This document shows positions 28,491 through 37,400 of a stretch of DNA of 64,000 nucleotides, one piece after another; the stretch's first letter is position 1, and every line of letters begins with the position of its first letter. This stretch comes from Shewanella piezotolerans WP3 (GTDB lineage: Bacteria > Pseudomonadota > Gammaproteobacteria > Enterobacterales > Shewanellaceae): contig NC_011566.1 in the NCBI RefSeq assembly GCF_000014885.1, positions 2,127,001 to 2,191,000 on the forward strand, read 5' to 3'. The position numbers and the translations under genes were made by a program. The notes beneath the pieces were generated by a model. That model searched no databases and was not told the DNA's origin. It worked only from the letters and a program-made list of their open reading frames with translations.

Positions 28491-31307
28491 ATGTATCACA
28501 ACAAGAGCTCATTGCTGCCTTACCTTATTACAACTTTGTCACTTTCTATTTTAACTGCCTGTGGTGGCAGCAGTAGTGGCAACAGTGCTCCAATTTTTTC
28601 AGAGTCATCAATGGCTGTTAGTTTAGCGGAAGATAGCACGCAAACTATTTCGACTAGCGCTACAGATGCCGATGGAGATCTACTCACTTACTCTGTAGGC
28701 AATGCTCCTGCTCGCGGCGCATTGCAGCTTAATCCTCAAACTGGAGTGGCAAGTTATACACCTAATAGCAACTATTTTGGCAGTGATAGCTTTGAAGTGC
28801 TTGTGAGTGATGGCAGTAAAGACAGCAGTTTAACTGTGTCGCTAACCATCACTGCGGTGAATGATGCACCTGTGTTTAATGGCGATACACTGTTAGTCAG
28901 TGGTAATGAAATTAAAGCCGGCTCGGTGAGTGCTACTGATGTTGATGAAGATACATTGAGCTATGTCTTAGTGAAGGCACCTGAAAATGGTCAGTTAAAG
29001 CTGGACGCAACCACTGGAGAGGTCAGTTATCAACTCGAACAGCTGATTGAGGTTGATGATGCGGTAATTATTAGCGTATCTGATGGCGCTGAAGAGGTGC
29101 AAAAGCGTTTTCAAATTACCACTAACTTGGCGACGAATGCCGATAGAGCTTATTACTACTATACCTCTGAGTTATCACACTTAAAGCAAGCTGCCGTGAT
29201 CAGTGAGAACCTCAATGATGATATTAATCAGTCTGTTATTAATCGCAGTTTAGCGATTGGCTACGCCACTGCTGAGCTAACGACACAAGTGGATGGCCTG
29301 CTTAACGCCAGTAAAATAATTTCAGCTCCCGTTTTTGCCGATGCAAAACTACGAGTCGCCAATGAATATCAGCTGCTTGGAAAAGTTGATGAGGCGGAAA
29401 TGTTAAGGCTTGAAGCTAAGTCGATTTATAACCAATATCTCGCATCTAAAGGTGTTAATAGCTTTAACGGTGACGATGTGATCTTTTATATCGATCTCTC
29501 TAAGTCATATAGAGCGGCAGGTGACGAGATCTCGGCAACGGGCATTTTTGATATCGTTGATCTGCTGTTCTCATCCGTATTAAGTGAAGAGTATAACCGA
29601 GCGGCTTTAGTCGCATTTTTTGGTTATAGCAGGCAAATTGAAGAGCTTATTAAAATTTGGGAACAAACTAATAGTGATAACGACATAGCGTTTGCTTTGC
29701 TTAACCTCGACAAGCTCTACGATTACGCTAACCGTATCGGTTATCAAAATGTCTCTAACGACCGTAATGGCAACCTAGGTAAGCCGTTTCACAGTGTTCG
29801 CCAAGTGGCATTAGTCCAAATAATTGAGTTTTACACTCGCCTTAATGCTAGGGATAAAGCCAAAGCCGCGGCAGCCGATCTGTTAGCTCTGCATGGAGTT
29901 GTTAATTACGATCCGCTATATCCACGAGAGACTAGCCAATACAGCACAGTAACTAAGGTTGAGTACCCTGCGGGGGTCGCTTTTAACATCCAACCGATTG
30001 TGGTGCTTTATCCTGAAATTGACCCAGCAATTTTTATAGAGGGGATCCCAGAAGCCAGCTGGATGCGAGCATATGCAGCATCGGAGGCAGCTGATGCCAA
30101 ACTGATGGCGCTTGCGCAAATAGAGCCTGATGGAAACAAAGCGCTAGCATTGGTGCTCGACAGTAGAGATGAAGCCCAACTAAGAAATCACTTTACTAAC
30201 TTAGTTAACTACAATTCAAGTACTCCAGGTTTGGCTATCTATCGTTTGCGTATGGCAGATTATGCTGGTGCAGTATTAGCGCTAGAAGAGGCGGAAGCCT
30301 TGGTTTCCTCTGCAGAATATGTACAGCAAAATCTTTCTAGGCAGGGTTTTGTTACAGGTAATGTCGGATGCCAAAACCTAATTGAAGTCTATGATGAGCT
30401 AGCGCTTGATGACAGTGACAATGCCGCGCAATATCAACAAGCTACCGTCCGTGTCGCTAAAATGTGTGTCGCGCTCGCGAAGCAATATTATGCCGATGGC
30501 GTTGACGGCACTGATGTGAGTATAGAGGATGCAGTTCAAGCAAATTCGCAGCTTATTGAGTTTCTCTATCCGCGTGGGTTAGAGGCTGAAATAGAGCAAG
30601 TTTTAGCTGTAGCCGAAACCAACCTAGCTAAGTATGACACTGATTCATCGGTAAGAATTGATCTACTGAAGCAGATCGCGGGCTCCGCTTTTAAAGGTGG
30701 CGATTATGCTCGGGCCAACATTTACTATGATCGTACTATTGAGTTGATCATTGCGCTTGAAAAGCGCGCTGCTGACAGCTTTTTAAGTGCAATCACTGAG
30801 CGCTTCTTAGATCAAAGAGGTAGTGAGAATAACTATCCGCTATTTATCGAAAAAATTGACCAAAAAGCAGGATTGCATGCCGACTATGCAGCACTATATA
30901 GCCACACAAGAGCGCAGTTGAAAAAGTTGATCGATGCGAACTTAGCCTTATTAAACACCGCTTCTAATCAAACCCAAATAAATTATGTGCCCTTCTTTGC
31001 GACTCAGTTAGCCGGTGCTGCTTTTTATCAAGAAGCACAAGCATTAATGCAAAACCAGCATTTGGGACCCGTTGAAAAAGCGGCGATCCAAACCAAGGTT
31101 GCTACGGCATTAGCGAATCAAAATCACTTCCCTGTGCAATCGGTGGCAACAGTTGATACCGATCATGACGGTTTACCTAACTTCTTTAGTGCATCAGCTA
31201 CTGAAGAGCAGATCCAAGCATCTGGCCTTGTCTTAGATAGCGACAGTGACAACGATGGCTATAGTGATTTAGATGACAGTAAGCCTCTAGATCCTGCAGT
31301 ACATTAA
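28491..31307 (+). CDS. Large lipoprotein with cadherin-like, TPR-like and calcium-binding repeats
   Basis: A 938-residue predicted outer-membrane lipoprotein. The signal peptide ends at lipobox LTAC (cysteine at about residue 24), followed by a Gly/Ser linker. Two cadherin/Ig-like beta domains follow (DADGDLLTYSV...YFGSDSFEVLVSDG; VDEDTLSYVL...VIISVSDGAEE). A long helical region with TPR-like pairs spans roughly residues 210-880 (e.g. LLGKVDEAEMLRLEAKSIY; GGDYARANIYYDRTIELI). The C terminus has thrombospondin-type-3 calcium-binding repeats (DTDHDGLPNF, DSDSDNDGYSDLDD). I do not recognise a named family. It is first in the Fur-box-led operon, 20 bases before the TonB-dependent receptor, so it may be a surface-exposed partner of that receptor. 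Confidence 0.8.
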   Translation: MYHNKSSLLPYLITTLSLSILTACGGSSSGNSAPIFSESSMAVSLAEDSTQTISTSATDADGDLLTYSVGNAPARGALQLNPQTGVASYTPNSNYFGSDSFEVLVSDGSKDSSLTVSLTITAVNDAPVFNGDTLLVSGNEIKAGSVSATDVDEDTLSYVLVKAPENGQLKLDATTGEVSYQLEQLIEVDDAVIISVSDGAEEVQKRFQITTNLATNADRAYYYYTSELSHLKQAAVISENLNDDINQSVINRSLAIGYATAELTTQVDGLLNASKIISAPVFADAKLRVANEYQLLGKVDEAEMLRLEAKSIYNQYLASKGVNSFNGDDVIFYIDLSKSYRAAGDEISATGIFDIVDLLFSSVLSEEYNRAALVAFFGYSRQIEELIKIWEQTNSDNDIAFALLNLDKLYDYANRIGYQNVSNDRNGNLGKPFHSVRQVALVQIIEFYTRLNARDKAKAAAADLLALHGVVNYDPLYPRETSQYSTVTKVEYPAGVAFNIQPIVVLYPEIDPAIFIEGIPEASWMRAYAASEAADAKLMALAQIEPDGNKALALVLDSRDEAQLRNHFTNLVNYNSSTPGLAIYRLRMADYAGAVLALEEAEALVSSAEYVQQNLSRQGFVTGNVGCQNLIEVYDELALDDSDNAAQYQQATVRVAKMCVALAKQYYADGVDGTDVSIEDAVQANSQLIEFLYPRGLEAEIEQVLAVAETNLAKYDTDSSVRIDLLKQIAGSAFKGGDYARANIYYDRTIELIIALEKRAADSFLSAITERFLDQRGSENNYPLFIEKIDQKAGLHADYAALYSHTRAQLKKLIDANLALLNTASNQTQINYVPFFATQLAGAAFYQEAQALMQNQHLGPVEKAAIQTKVATALANQNHFPVQSVATVDTDHDGLPNFFSASATEEQIQASGLVLDSDSDNDGYSDLDDSKPLDPAVH

Positions 31308-31327
31308 GTGATTGAGTAGAAGTAGTA

Positions 31328-34072
31328 ATGACTAAACACTCTCACAAAATTAACACAATCAGCACTATGCTGATTGTGTTTGCGAGCACATTATCAACAG
31401 CTGTTAGCGCTGAAAATGACGTGCAAACGTTAGTTAAGTCTAAAGTGCAGCCAGCACTTTCATCAAAGAAGGACGCAGCAACCGGTAAGCAAAAAAATTC
31501 AGCGCCAGAGCAAGCGGCAATGGAAGTGATTGAGGTGGTAGGTCGACGACCAACCCCGATTTCAAGCCAAAGCACTGGTAGCTACACACTCAATCAGCAA
31601 CTCATTGAGGACTATCAATTTGGTAATGGTAACCTGAATGATATTCTAGGTTTATTGCCGGGTGTGCAGTACTCAGAAGAAAGCTACAGTGCTGAACAGG
31701 CCAGTAATATTAGGCCTGCGGAAGTATCACTGTCTGGCAGTGATGGTTATCAATCTGGCTACTTTATTAATGGCATGAATAACAACTCTCGTCTAAGTAC
31801 TGGTAACGCCTCTTTAGATAAAAACTTACTGCAAGATGTCTCTGGTCACAGTCAAGCAAGCTTTATCAACTTGCAGTTGTTAGAGGAAGTTGAAGTCTAT
31901 GACTCCAATGTCCCTGCTAAATATGGTCAGTTCTCCGGCGGAGTGGTTAGCGTTACCACTAAACAAGCAACGGATGCACCAAGTTGGTCGCTTAGCTATC
32001 GGCAAACCTCGGATAGTTTTGTGACTTACAATCAGTTTTACGCGCCTGATTTTTCGGGAGAGGAGACGATTTATCAGCCGAGTTTCTCTAAACAAGATAT
32101 GTCTGCCTCGTTTTCTACACCTATAGGTGAAAACGCTGGTCTTTTGGGCCAGTTGCAAATGCTAAAGTCATCAGAAACCAAGTTACAACTGGGTGTACTT
32201 AAGCCTCAAAAACAAGCTAATTACAATGGGCTGATTAAATATCACCATGATATTAGCGCTAACGATGAGTTGGAAATCACTGCTATTTACGCGCCGTATC
32301 AAGGTCAATATTTTGATACCTATGCCTTGAATAGTAACTTTGATATCGATGGCGGCTCGCAGAGTATCTTACTGGATTGGAATAATAGTAATCCATGGGC
32401 TGACATTGAAACCAGTCTGTCTTGGCATCAAAGTCTCAATAGTAAAACCGCACCGAGTTATTGGTTTAATTGGGTTAACTTGAAAGGTAAAGATTGGGGG
32501 AGCTATGACGGCAGTCAAGCTAGCGCTGAAGGTGGTTATGGCAGTATCGATAAAACCCAGCAAAACATTACGTTAAAGCAGGACTATCTGCTCAATGAGC
32601 AGTCATTTTCATGGGGTGAAACTCAAACAAGCTTTGGCGGGGAAATTAAGCAGCAAACCACTGAGTTTGACCGCCTTGTCGATGCTGTTTTATACAACGG
32701 CGCTGTGGTTAACCCTAATGTTGACTGCGCTGGCTACACCTTAGATTGTGTCGAAACCGTGTTGGCTAAACCTATTTCAGAACTAGAGCAAGATTTAGGC
32801 CGTCCGTTAGACTTAACCAATCTAGATGATCTGCTACTCTATCAAAATAACGTATTGCAAACGGGTCAGTACTTTCAGAGTCGACAGGTTTCACCTAAGG
32901 CCAGCACTAAAGTCGACTTATGGGCTGCTGCGTTATATGCAGAGCAAACGTTCAACTGGAAGTCATTAAATGCCACCTTAGGTCTGCGTTATGATTACAA
33001 CGACTTTATTCAGCAACACAATATAGCGCCTCGTTTTAGAGCTGCATACGATATTTTTGATAGTGGCAACAGTGTGCTGGTATTGGGTGTTAATCGTTAT
33101 TATGAAGCCGATCTTTCCCACCACAAGTTAAATGAAGCAGTGCAACCTAGTTATAAAGAGGTGAGGCGAGCCTATCAAAATCAACCACAGCAGTGGCAAC
33201 GCGAGGTTTCTTCAAACGGTTACCGTACTGTCTACCAAGACACCAAAACACCTTTTAGCGATGAATTGACCTTAGCATTTAGGCAGTCTCTTTTTGGAGG
33301 AACGCTTGAAGCTAAATGGCTTGCGCGTAGAAGCCAAGATCAAATTAATCGAGTTAAAGGTGTCAACAGTCAAGGAGAGGCGATTTTATTTGCTGAAAAT
33401 AGTGGTAGTAGTAAATACCAAAGATACTCCTTATCTTGGATGGCAAGCTTTGCCAGTCAGCATGTAGAGTTCAATATCTCCCATGTAAAAAATGAAACTG
33501 ATAAAGCAAGTTTTGATGGCGAAACGACAGTAAGTGACGCACAACGAAACGAGAAACTAAACTTTAACTATGATGAAAGTGAACTGGTTTACTTACAGCA
33601 AATAGTGCCAGACCCCGATAAACCCGGTCAAACAAAGGTTATCAATGATCTCATCACTCAGCATGATTTGGATTTAGCCAAGCAGGATTACAACCGTCCG
33701 TTTATAGCGAACTTAAGTTGGGGTGGAGGCTGGGGCAATTGGCGCTTATCAGCTTATGCCCGCTATAGCTCTAAACAAGATGTGGCCTTTGCTACAGGTA
33801 AGTATTTGTCATTACGGCAATCGACCAGTATTTGTGAGGGCTGTGTGACTAGCCGTACCGAGTACCCACTTTATATTAAAGGTGAACAACCGGCTTTTTG
33901 GTTACTCAGTGGCAGTATTAAATATGACCTTGAAATCGCTAAAAACCATCGTATTACATTCAGTTTTGACGGTGAAAACCTCACTAATAGCCGTACCTAT
34001 CAAGTTAACCCATATGCAACTGGCACAGAGCTGGGTCGTCGTTTCTGGCTAGGCGTTGCATACCAACATTAG
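31328..34072 (+). CDS. TonB-dependent receptor (Fur-linked, substrate unknown)
   Basis: A 914-residue outer-membrane transporter. A signal peptide of about 28 residues ends at AVSA. The TonB-box-like sequence AMEVIEVVGRRP is followed by the plug domain (LNDILGLLPGVQYSEE; VEVYDSNVPAKYGQFSGGVVSVTTK) and a 22-strand barrel ending ...RRFWLGVAYQH. The Fur box ahead of the operon points to iron or iron-complex uptake. The barrel is not of the obvious siderophore type and has two cysteine pairs in loops (CAGYTLDC; CEGC). The neighbours, a large lipoprotein and a di-haem enzyme, are unusual for a siderophore receptor. Confidence 0.88.
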   Translation: MTKHSHKINTISTMLIVFASTLSTAVSAENDVQTLVKSKVQPALSSKKDAATGKQKNSAPEQAAMEVIEVVGRRPTPISSQSTGSYTLNQQLIEDYQFGNGNLNDILGLLPGVQYSEESYSAEQASNIRPAEVSLSGSDGYQSGYFINGMNNNSRLSTGNASLDKNLLQDVSGHSQASFINLQLLEEVEVYDSNVPAKYGQFSGGVVSVTTKQATDAPSWSLSYRQTSDSFVTYNQFYAPDFSGEETIYQPSFSKQDMSASFSTPIGENAGLLGQLQMLKSSETKLQLGVLKPQKQANYNGLIKYHHDISANDELEITAIYAPYQGQYFDTYALNSNFDIDGGSQSILLDWNNSNPWADIETSLSWHQSLNSKTAPSYWFNWVNLKGKDWGSYDGSQASAEGGYGSIDKTQQNITLKQDYLLNEQSFSWGETQTSFGGEIKQQTTEFDRLVDAVLYNGAVVNPNVDCAGYTLDCVETVLAKPISELEQDLGRPLDLTNLDDLLLYQNNVLQTGQYFQSRQVSPKASTKVDLWAAALYAEQTFNWKSLNATLGLRYDYNDFIQQHNIAPRFRAAYDIFDSGNSVLVLGVNRYYEADLSHHKLNEAVQPSYKEVRRAYQNQPQQWQREVSSNGYRTVYQDTKTPFSDELTLAFRQSLFGGTLEAKWLARRSQDQINRVKGVNSQGEAILFAENSGSSKYQRYSLSWMASFASQHVEFNISHVKNETDKASFDGETTVSDAQRNEKLNFNYDESELVYLQQIVPDPDKPGQTKVINDLITQHDLDLAKQDYNRPFIANLSWGGGWGNWRLSAYARYSSKQDVAFATGKYLSLRQSTSICEGCVTSRTEYPLYIKGEQPAFWLLSGSIKYDLEIAKNHRITFSFDGENLTNSRTYQVNPYATGTELGRRFWLGVAYQH

Positions 34073-34095
34073 ATTATAAAATTAAGGAGTTTCAC

Positions 34096-34386
34096 ATGAA
34101 AATTTTAAACACAGTTTTTCTATTAAGCCTGCTAGCCAGCACTGCAGTACAAGCCCATCAAGCGCCTATCGTTAGTGATGGTAGTCAACAGCTGTGTTAT
34201 ATCTCGAGCAATGATATCGGCTCCCATGAGTGGTTAAAAAAGGCGAGCCTATTTCATTCTGTTTTAGCATCAGCCAGCAGTGAAAGAGTTGATGCGTGCT
34301 GGAATCTAGATAGCGATGCTAAAGCGAAAGAGGCTCGTTTGCTGGTGGCGATTGATGCTACGCAAACGACACTGGTCATTAAGTAA
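34096..34386 (+). CDS. Small exported protein in the Fur-linked operon
   Basis: A 96-residue protein with a clear signal peptide (LLSLLASTAVQA, cleavage before HQAP). A mature part of about 76 residues carries two cysteines (QLCYIS and DACWNL) that could form a disulphide. It starts 23 bases after the receptor gene with AAGGAG upstream, so it is translated from the same message. An intrinsic terminator follows. I do not recognise the family; a small periplasmic binding or accessory role is a guess. Confidence 0.65.
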   Translation: MKILNTVFLLSLLASTAVQAHQAPIVSDGSQQLCYISSNDIGSHEWLKKASLFHSVLASASSERVDACWNLDSDAKAKEARLLVAIDATQTTLVIK

Positions 34387-34408
34387 CCACTACAAATAGC
34401 TTTATCGA

Positions 34409-34438
34409 GAAGCTGTTGCATTAACAGCTTCAATTTTT
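34409..34438 (+). terminator. Internal terminator between the small exported protein and the di-haem enzyme genes
   Basis: GAAGCTGTT, loop GCATT, AACAGCTTC, then AATTTTTT. The 9-bp stem and T-run end the lipoprotein-TBDR transcript before the di-haem gene. Confidence 0.82.
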
Positions 34439-34459
34439 TACTAGCTTGAGTCGTTCTAG

Positions 34460-34474
34460 TGATAACAATTATCC
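34460..34474. promoter_or_regulatory. Second Fur box, upstream of the di-haem enzyme gene
   Basis: TGATAACAATTATCC matches the 7-1-7 Fur core TGATAAT-N-ATTATCA at 12 of 14 informative positions, with a perfect inner repeat GATAA/TTATC. It lies 48 bases before the ATG at 34522, between the internal terminator and the gene. Confidence 0.68.
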
Positions 34475-34521
34475 CTTTCAGTGCTTTTCAGTTCACATAT
34501 TATCGCAAACACAATGCATTC

Positions 34522-35709
34522 ATGCTTACTCTTATATGTATGATTTTTAGTTGCTTTCACTATGCTGCTGCCGCGGAGGAGCCAACGAATATTCGATGTT
34601 TGCCGAGCATAATTATGGGGCTGGAGGCGCCTAATATTGACGAGTTAAGGGCCTTGTATATGCAAGCGCCTAAGTGCTGGCCTGCACCCTTACTAGATGT
34701 AGGCATTGCAAAAAGAGAGTTAGGTTTGTTGCCGGCTCCCATTTTCCCTGCAGACAATCCATTTAGCCAACTTAAGCTGCGTTTAGGTGACAAGCTATTT
34801 CATGATCCCCAGCTTTCGCGGTCAGGCCATATCGCTTGCGCCTCTTGCCATGATAGGAATTTAGGTTGGGCTGATGGTAGGCAAGTGTCTTTTGGTCATC
34901 ATAGATTAAAAGGCAAACGTAATGCCCCCAGTATTGAGAATAGCGCTTTTTACAGCAGCCTTTTTTGGGATGGTAGGGCGGCAAGTTTAGAAGAACAAGC
35001 GCTGATGCCGATTACCGATAGTGTTGAAATGAACTTTACTCTTGATGAGCTAGAGGAAAGGCTCAGTAATGATCCGCAGTATGTGCAGCTCTTTAAATTA
35101 ACTTTCGGCAGTGAAGAGGTGACTCGAGAACGAATTGCACAAGCCATTGCCACTTTTGAGCGAACCATCCTATCGCGCCGAAGTCGATTTGATATTTTCC
35201 TGATGGCAAGTGAAATTGAGGAAGAAAGCCAAAAGCAAAGGTTAAGTGCCGCTTTTTCTGATGAATCAGTCAGAGGTCTACACCTATTTAGAACTAAAGC
35301 CAGATGTATGAACTGTCATAATGGTCCTGAAATGAGTGATAGCCAATTTCATAACATCGGGCTGACCTACTATAAAAGATTTTATCAAGATCTAGGTTTG
35401 TATAATCATACGCGTAACTATGATGATGTGGGCAAGTTCAGAACGCCTGGGCTGAGAGGAGTTATGAATACCAAACCTTGGATGCATAATGGCTTATTCG
35501 TCAACATGGAAGGCTTGTTGAATTTTTATAATATGGGCGGTGTAGCGAGCCAAAAAACACGTGAGGATCCGCTAGCACCACAAACTTCAATCCACTTAAA
35601 GCCGCTTAAATTGACTCAAAGTGAGATCAAAGATCTGATGGCATTTCTAGAATCGATATCGGGTCACCCTGCAAGAGGGCCACATATGCGTTACATGCCA
35701 GAGCCATAA
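34522..35709 (+). CDS. MauG/cytochrome c peroxidase-family di-haem protein
   Basis: A periplasmic protein of about 395 residues with a signal peptide (LTLICMIFSCFHYAAAA). Two c-type haem sites are visible: CASCHD in the N-terminal domain and CMNCHN in the C-terminal domain. The family signatures GDKLFHDPQLSRSGHIACASCH, FWDGRAASLEEQ and KFRTPGLRGV...WMHNGLF are present. The longer frame from GTG 34459 would include the Fur box and lacks a signal peptide at its start, so ATG 34522 is preferred. Members reduce peroxide or oxidise Trp/Tyr side chains of partner proteins. The final motif reads KPWMHNG where PYMHDG is usual. The presence of a Fur box and the TBDR neighbour suggest a role in iron handling. 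Confidence 0.85.
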   Translation: MLTLICMIFSCFHYAAAAEEPTNIRCLPSIIMGLEAPNIDELRALYMQAPKCWPAPLLDVGIAKRELGLLPAPIFPADNPFSQLKLRLGDKLFHDPQLSRSGHIACASCHDRNLGWADGRQVSFGHHRLKGKRNAPSIENSAFYSSLFWDGRAASLEEQALMPITDSVEMNFTLDELEERLSNDPQYVQLFKLTFGSEEVTRERIAQAIATFERTILSRRSRFDIFLMASEIEEESQKQRLSAAFSDESVRGLHLFRTKARCMNCHNGPEMSDSQFHNIGLTYYKRFYQDLGLYNHTRNYDDVGKFRTPGLRGVMNTKPWMHNGLFVNMEGLLNFYNMGGVASQKTREDPLAPQTSIHLKPLKLTQSEIKDLMAFLESISGHPARGPHMRYMPEP

Positions 35710-35738
35710 TTGGATTCATGGTTATTTACATGTTGAGA

Positions 35739-35770
35739 AAAGCCCGTGTATCTTTCGATAAGCGGGCTTT
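35739..35770. terminator. Bidirectional terminator between di-haem gene and porin
   Basis: AAAGCCCG and CGGGCTTT separated by 16 bases that include a smaller TATC/GATA pairing, between two converging genes. Confidence 0.75.
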
Positions 35771-35818
35771 ATAGGATGAGTGAAATGAGCTGTAGCTCAT
35801 TCCGTTCTTTAAGCAGCT

Positions 35819-37090
35819 TTAAAAATAGTAACCAAAGTTAATATTGAAACGTTTATTAGTATCACCATCACCGACCATAGTACCGCCAATAAATGGCTGG
35901 TTCTCGGCAACCACAAAGTCAAAATAGGTATAGAGACCACCGGCAGTGAGGGCCATACCTGTAACGTTCATAAAGGTATCTTCCATAGCTGCAGGCTTGT
36001 CGGTAACCAATGAGTAGTCGTTATAGAAAGTAAGGTTTGAGATTGGGCCAATATTAACCGGAAGACTATAAGCTAAGTTAGCAACGTAAGTAGTCGCTTC
36101 AGCGGGAATAGAATCATAAAAGTGATAAGCCGCTACTACAACACGGTCTACATCCATGCCGTCTACGTCATACTTATAGTCAGTCATTTGCAGTTTAACA
36201 TTCCAGCGATCGTAGTTAATTACGCCGTGGATTGCGGCAGCAACGTTGTCACCATCGGTGCCGTTTTCAATTTCAAGCTGACCAGCTTGTATTGATGCGC
36301 CTAGCTCAAGAGCAACCTCATTAAAGATAAAGTTATGGGCATAACGAACATTGAAAGTGTTTAATTCACCTGCCGCGTAGCCGTCGCTTGGTGCTGCATA
36401 AGCGTCTTCACCATCTAAGCGAATACCCACCACATCATATGCGTAACGGTCTGTTCGGTCAGAGACATAGCCGTCTAGTCCGCCTTGTTCGTCATTTTTG
36501 TAGAAGGCGAAATCAAATCGGTTTTTATCACCGCTATAGGTGTAGTTAAGACCCATATCGTAATCATCTTCTAGGCCTAAATAAAAGTTAGAGCTAAAAA
36601 AGTAGTTGTTTGATGCATAGGTCAAAATACCGAAAGGGACCTGAGTGACACCTAATTTGCCTTGTTGTTCTTCAGTAAAGTTATAACCGATCCACGCGTG
36701 CTGAATCACGTTCATGTATTCGAACCAGCGATACTGAGCCGAATAAATCAGATCTCCATAATTACCAGAAACGTCAATGCGGAATAGATCGAAATCAAAG
36801 TCACCACCGCGATCGGCATTGTCATCATCAAAGTCTTCATAGGAGTAGTTGACGCGAACAGCGCCGCCAAACTTAACAGCATTGTCTTTCTTTTCCACCA
36901 CCTCTTCGATGACTTCAACTTCTACTTGTTCGATTTGTTGAGGCTTTTCGGCTGCCTTTTGCTGCTGAGCTTCTAGTTGCTCAATGCGTGCTTTGAGCGC
37001 TTTTAGCTCCTCTTCGACAGGGCTAGCGTTAGCATTAGCCGCTAATGCTAGGGCGATACAAGAAGCTGCAAGTGTGTAACGAGTCATCAT
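35819..37090 (-). CDS. Porin with N-terminal coiled coil (phosphate-selective OprO/OprP-like)
   Basis: A 423-residue outer-membrane protein. The signal peptide ends at ANANA. A coiled-coil segment follows (EEELKALKARIEQLEAQQQKA) and a short Glu/Val linker, then a 16-strand-type barrel beginning VKFGGAVRVNYSYED and ending FNINFGYYF. Acidic loops (DDDNADRGGDFDFD) are prominent. The coiled coil probably trimerises the protein or anchors it to peptidoglycan. The substrate cannot be told from sequence; the phosphate-selective name follows the family. It is preceded by its own promoter region with two direct repeats. Confidence 0.8.
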   Translation of the reverse strand: MMTRYTLAASCIALALAANANASPVEEELKALKARIEQLEAQQQKAAEKPQQIEQVEVEVIEEVVEKKDNAVKFGGAVRVNYSYEDFDDDNADRGGDFDFDLFRIDVSGNYGDLIYSAQYRWFEYMNVIQHAWIGYNFTEEQQGKLGVTQVPFGILTYASNNYFFSSNFYLGLEDDYDMGLNYTYSGDKNRFDFAFYKNDEQGGLDGYVSDRTDRYAYDVVGIRLDGEDAYAAPSDGYAAGELNTFNVRYAHNFIFNEVALELGASIQAGQLEIENGTDGDNVAAAIHGVINYDRWNVKLQMTDYKYDVDGMDVDRVVVAAYHFYDSIPAEATTYVANLAYSLPVNIGPISNLTFYNDYSLVTDKPAAMEDTFMNVTGMALTAGGLYTYFDFVVAENQPFIGGTMVGDGDTNKRFNINFGYYF

Positions 37091-37400
37091 TTATCCTATA
37101 GGAGGGAGGTAACAGAAGTGTAGTGCATGTTAACAGAAGCGTGGTCTTGCTGGTGATTTGTTCTAATTGTTAGCTGGCTGGTGGTTGAATAGTGTGATCT
37201 ATGTCGCCTTTTGGTTGCCGGATAGGATGCGAACAAATTCAGTTGGGCATTCATCTGCTTACAGTAAGGTCGAACAGTGGGATTGCTTGCTTACTCAATA
37301 TTGTCTGTTCATTTGAGACAATAAAACTCACGCTGGGCACTTAATGAGCCAATCATTTCCCCCTTAAAATAGTCACATCAAAATTAACTTGAGTGTGGTT
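37091..37400. other. Divergent promoter region of the porin and the patatin autotransporter
   Basis: About 310 bases. Next to the porin start are two direct repeats TAACAGAAG at 37110 and 37131, exactly 21 bases apart. About 80 bases before the patatin gene is an inverted repeat TATTGTCT/AGACAATA (37299-37306 and 37316-37323). Both are candidate regulator sites; no gene is present. Confidence 0.5.
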
